A stretch of 64,000 nt of DNA from Daucus carota subsp. sativus. Taxonomy: Eukaryota; Streptophyta; Magnoliopsida; Apiales; Apiaceae. The notes under the pieces were generated by a model that did no database searches, was not told the origin of the DNA, and saw only the letters and a program-made list of their open reading frames with translations. The first letter of the stretch is position 1. Each line of letters opens with the position of its first letter. Position numbers and translations under genes: made by a program. Where the stretch lies: the NCBI RefSeq assembly GCF_001625215.2, contig NC_030385.2:46649598-46713597 (forward strand). The letters are read 5' to 3'. Shown here piece after piece: positions 60,134-64,000 of this stretch.

Positions 60134-62492
60134 GGTGGAGACAAGTATCGTTTGTTTGGGGCTTCACTTTTAACAGGTCGTCACTTTATTATTCTTGATT
60201 TCTTGTTATTACAGCGTGTTTCGACTTGCTCTTATGTTCGGTTTTTGCCTGGGTTTCTGTTTTACGTGACCTAACTAAATAGATACGAGTATATTTCAGC
60301 CAAGTACGTAATAATAATTATAAATATTTTTTATCACAATAATTCTGTTAAAACATAACTTTTAAAAACAGAAATAATAAATTATGTTTGAAAACAAATT
60401 ATATGTGTATTATTGTTATATATTGATGATTTACATAATTATAATTACAAGTCATAAGTCATCGGATTCTCGATCGATCACCATGATAAATAGAGAATGA
60501 TCAAATAAATTGAGTTGGGTTCTTTGGAATCCCAAAATATTGGAGTCTTTGGAGTCCACAATCTGGACCGTTGGATATAGAAAACAATGGACTGCTGAGA
60601 TTAAAACATGCGGAATATTTAATAATTAAAAACTGAAAATGTGAGATATACTTGATATACGGTTCTAAAACATTGGTATGGAGGGGAAGACAAATACGGA
60701 GTTACATTATCCCGCACTTCTTTCAACTAAGTAAACAGTTACAAATTAAATATATCCTCAGTCCCATCATCAAAGAAGAAGAGGGAAGACAAATTAGGTT
60801 TTTTAATTCAAAAGTTCGTAGTGTGTGTATATATCATGTTCTTCACATTTTTTTCCCCTTACATTAGTCTCTAAAATTTTGATGATATTTGTTAATTTGA
60901 GTTTTAGGAATATGGAGTTGGTGTATTGTGAACAAAATGGTTGTAGAACAGTTGTACCGCAGTCGAAAAGATGCCTTGAAGATGATAATGGAGTGCAGGA
61001 TAAATGAAGAATGAATCGAGTGCAGGATAAATAGTGAAAATTTAATTAATAAATAAAGAATTTTTTGTTTTGAAGCGTTTATATTTTTTGATAATGGAGT
61101 GCAGGACATAATAAGAACATTGATAAAACAAAGTTCTCTGTATATATTTATTGAACAGTAATAGATATGCTATAATCTTGGAGCGGTTACGACTGCCATT
61201 TAAAGATGACAATACACATATAAATAGACTCAAACTTGATATTTTAATTTAATATTAAAATTAAAAAACTGCCAAACAAATACTAGCCCTTCGATGAGAA
61301 ATGAATGGACGGTGGATGCTTTGTTCTCCAATACTCCAATCATTATGTATACTCCATATAACTTTTCTCCAAATTGAATATATTAAATATATGTAAAATT
61401 TTACAGGGAAAAACATCTTTTTTAATATTGTAAACGAGGATATAGTGTTAAAATTTGATATATTAGACATTTAATGACAAATAATTATTATAATGCTAGG
61501 AACTAATAATTATTGATTCACAAATCCGTTTACATATCACAATGTATCACCAAACTTCTTAATATCTATGTATTAAACATTAATTAATTAATGTCGGATT
61601 ATGAATCGTCCCACAATATTTTTATATATAACGAATTGATAAGCCAATAAATTTTAAATGGTGTCTGAACAGTATATATTGACAAATGTTTCATATTTAT
61701 ATCTTAGATATTATTTATATATATACTCGATATTATGTTACGTATCTTCTACCGACACTCATGTATGAATTATGCAAATTTCAAATTCACCACAAATACG
61801 AAACAAACATGAAAACTTTTATATTTGATGACGGACAAAATTGTAAACAAGCAATATTTATTTTGAATGATATTTTATTATTTGAGAGGAGTCGAGTTTT
61901 TAAATCCTGAGAGACAACGGGCATGTGGTTAGATCAATTTTCACAAAAAAAGATTTATTTTTAAAAAGATATAAAAAAATCGATTCTTTTATGAAATAAA
62001 TTCTTATTTTTCATTAACGAATATGAGACAACCGTTTAATATTTTATATTAATATTTAAAAGAAGAATTTTTTTTTGAAAATATATTTAAAAGAAGAATT
62101 AAATATATAAGTTTTAGAAAAATAAAAACTTATTTTTATAAGTAAATGATGCCAAAAAAACACCTGATAAACATCTGTAATTATAAAAAAGGACCGTTTC
62201 AAGTGATAATTATTCACGGGAAACAAATCAGGGCCATTGATTCATTGAATCACAGCAAGGGTCTCTCGTATAGCCGAGAAGAGAGAAGACTGTAATAAAC
62301 GTCACAAACAGAATCACAAAAATCTCAACTCGCTGAGCACACGAGTTTATGCTCCGAGTTACTACCAGATATCCAACAAGACAACATCCTCAAATTGGAT
62401 TACACACACCTTCCAAAACCTCCCTAAAACCCACTCTCCAAAATCCAAGATTCTACACACACAACTACACATATATAAACACAAGCACACAC
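60134..62492. other. Divergent intergenic region between DUF1664 and tRNase Z genes
   Basis: About 2.3 kb. The last 270 bases (62220-62492) are AC- and CT-rich and look like a promoter and 5' leader of the tRNase Z gene. The remainder is AT-rich with scattered short open frames that match nothing. No transposon ends seen. Confidence 0.55.
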
Positions 62493-64000
62493 ATGTACGC
62501 TTCAAACCCTTCTTGTTCTCTACCACAACTATGCAAAGCTCTCACCTTTTCATCCTCATGCCTCCAATTCCACCAACCCAATTCACTTTTCCCCTCAAAA
62601 CCAAGTAAAATCATCAAGACCCCTGTTTTAATCACTCAAAACAATGAAGGGGTTGTAAAGATTCAAGCTTTAATAGGGTCAGGCTTTTTACCTGCAATTG
62701 AAGAAAAACCAAGCAAGAACATCAAGACCCATGTTCAAAACAATGGGAGGGTTGTAAAGATTGAAGCTTTGAAAGGGTCAGGCTTTTTGTCAGCAATTGG
62801 GAATGCAATTGAAGAGGAAGAGGAGTATAGGAAGGCTAGAGCCGAGGTGAATAGGAAAGGTGCTGACTTGGGGGGGTATTCAGTGGAAGGACTGTCTGTT
62901 GGAGGGCATGAGACTTGTGTGATAGTGCCTGAGTTGAAGTCGGCTTTCGATATCGGAAGGTGTCCTCCTAAAGCTGTTCATCAGAATTTCTTGTTTATTA
63001 CTCATGCTCATCTTGACCATATAGTAAGCTTCCTTTATTTTTTTTTCCCATGCGTGTTTTTTGTGTAGATAGTTATGTCTAGTTGATGCACGTAATTGTA
63101 TTGCCATTAAAGTTTTCACGAAACTGAACATGTATTCTAAGTATGTCCCGTTTGAAAGTAGTGTCAAGACTCAATGGTTTAGGTGTATGCAGAAGTTGCC
63201 CTACTAGGTTGTTTGCGTGAAGACTGGGATTTTAAGGGGAAAAACTTGGCAAAAGTGTTGAAAACCCCTTGAAAATTAAGGACTAAGGTTAATTTTGATT
63301 ATGATTGATGTACACAGTTTTCCTCCCACTCCGGACTCCGGTATTGTGCAACATAAAGATTATTTAAATATTTATTTTACCATCATGAGATTTTTGGTGC
63401 AAGCACAGAACATGTACAATTTTCTAAATACTTATTATTTTGTTCCTATTTTGGGAGTTCTGTTTCTTGGGTTGATATTGAGATGCCTAGGAGTTTATTT
63501 ACATATGCATAAATGTTAATAAATTTGGAGAGGTTTAATTAATTGCGGTAAGAATCAAGTAGCTTCTTTGTTATAATATATAGTTAGACTAAACTTGAGT
63601 AGTTATCAGACTAGAAGTAGAAGGCTTGGGCATCCTTCGATGACCTTTGTATGGAGGCTGTAATGTTCATCAATTAACGAATGTCGTTCTAGCTGGTGTT
63701 GGCCATAGATATAAGATCCCTGTGCCTACAATGTTAGTTATCTTTTGTATCTAATAAGTATTTTCTGAATCTTAGTGTAGCATTTCACAATGTCATTTAT
63801 TTGTATGTGTGTGTTTATTTTTACCCATGCATCTGTAGATAAGTACTTTGAATAAAGTATCAAATGTGTACCATTTGTTAATTTAGGGTGGATTACCAAT
63901 GTATTTAGCAACTCGTGGCTTGTACAACTTAAAACCTCCGACGGTGTTTGTTCCTCCCTGCATAAAAGACGACGTAGAGAAGTTGATTGATATACATAGG
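62493..64000 (+). CDS. tRNase Z (chloroplast-type, TRZ2-like), 5' part only
   Basis: Exon 1 62493-63023, intron 63024-63886 (GTAAGC...TTTAG), exon 2 from 63887 through the window end; 215 codons visible. tRNase Z cuts the 3' trailer from precursor tRNAs. The Ser-rich N terminus MYASNPSCSLPQLCKALTF resembles a chloroplast transit peptide. The catalytic domain begins AIEEEEEYRKARAEVNRKGA and carries VGGHETCVIVPELKSAFDIG. The metal motif HAHLDH (H171, H173, D175, H176) falls at the end of exon 1 and GGLPMYLATRGLYNL starts exon 2. These segments match plant short-form organellar tRNase Z closely. An in-frame ATG at 62349 would add 48 residues; I prefer 62493 because the preceding stretch looks like leader, but this is open. 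Between transit peptide and enzyme lies a duplicated segment. Confidence 0.92.
62598..62820 (+). repeat. In-frame tandem duplication in the tRNase Z N-terminal linker
   Basis: Two adjacent copies of about 36 codons: the first (about 62600-62707) encodes PSKIIKTPV...VVKIQALIGSGFLPAIEE, the second (about 62708-62820) PSKNIKTHV...VVKIEALKGSGFLSAIG. Both retain 'gggtcaggcttttt' at the DNA level. It lies in exon 1, before the conserved EEEEEYRKARAE start of the enzyme domain. Confidence 0.88.

Noticed and set aside
1-64000. Search for tRNA/rRNA genes, CRISPR arrays, LTR retrotransposons and viral copies
   Set aside because: No cloverleaf with A and B boxes, no regular spacer array, and no reverse transcriptase, integrase, gag or capsid-like frame was seen by eye; a covariance-model and profile search would be needed to exclude small or decayed ones.

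Overview
The window is nuclear DNA from a flowering plant, most likely a eudicot of the asterid group. It is AT-rich, its genes have many GT-AG introns, and the products are plant-typical: a secreted glycine-rich protein family, an Xa21/EFR-like receptor kinase, an IQ67-domain protein and an organellar tRNase Z. The density of Stowaway-like MITEs with 'CTCCCTCCGTCCC' ends would fit Apiaceae, but I cannot prove the family from sequence alone.

Layout. From 1 to 38 kb lies a repeat-rich region with six dispersed copies of one small secreted glycine-rich protein gene (here GRP1-GRP6). They sit at 224-904(-), 10140-10577(-), 23857-24196(-), 32703-33125(+), 34667-35152(-) and 36992-37400(-). Every copy has the same two-exon plan: exon 1 is a signal peptide followed by an intron of phase 1, and exon 2 is a Gly/Tyr-rich part, a Cys cluster and a conserved tail. 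GRP1, GRP2 and GRP6 look intact. GRP4 has lost the tail through an early stop. GRP3 and GRP5 carry frameshifts and are probably pseudogenes. An intact LRR receptor kinase (26215-29362, -) lies inside this array. The gaps are filled with MITEs, four Helitron 3' ends, foldback elements and microsatellites, including a clear nested insertion at 20.5-22.9 kb.

From 38 to 64 kb lies a conserved housekeeping segment: TAF6 (TFIID subunit, 12 exons, 38473-48346, -), an IQD gene (6 exons, 51855-53978, +), a DUF1664 coiled-coil membrane protein (11 exons, 54848-60133, -) and the first two exons of a chloroplast-type tRNase Z (62493 to beyond the window end, +). TAF6 and IQD are divergent, IQD and DUF1664 converge, and DUF1664 and tRNase Z diverge. 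No functional link between these four is evident; they are ordinary neighbours.

All exon joins were derived by eye from reading frame, splice consensus and family resemblance. The TAF6, IQD, DUF1664, kinase and GRP models all close in frame to the last base, which supports them. I saw no tRNA, rRNA, CRISPR array, LTR retrotransposon or retroviral-type coding region.
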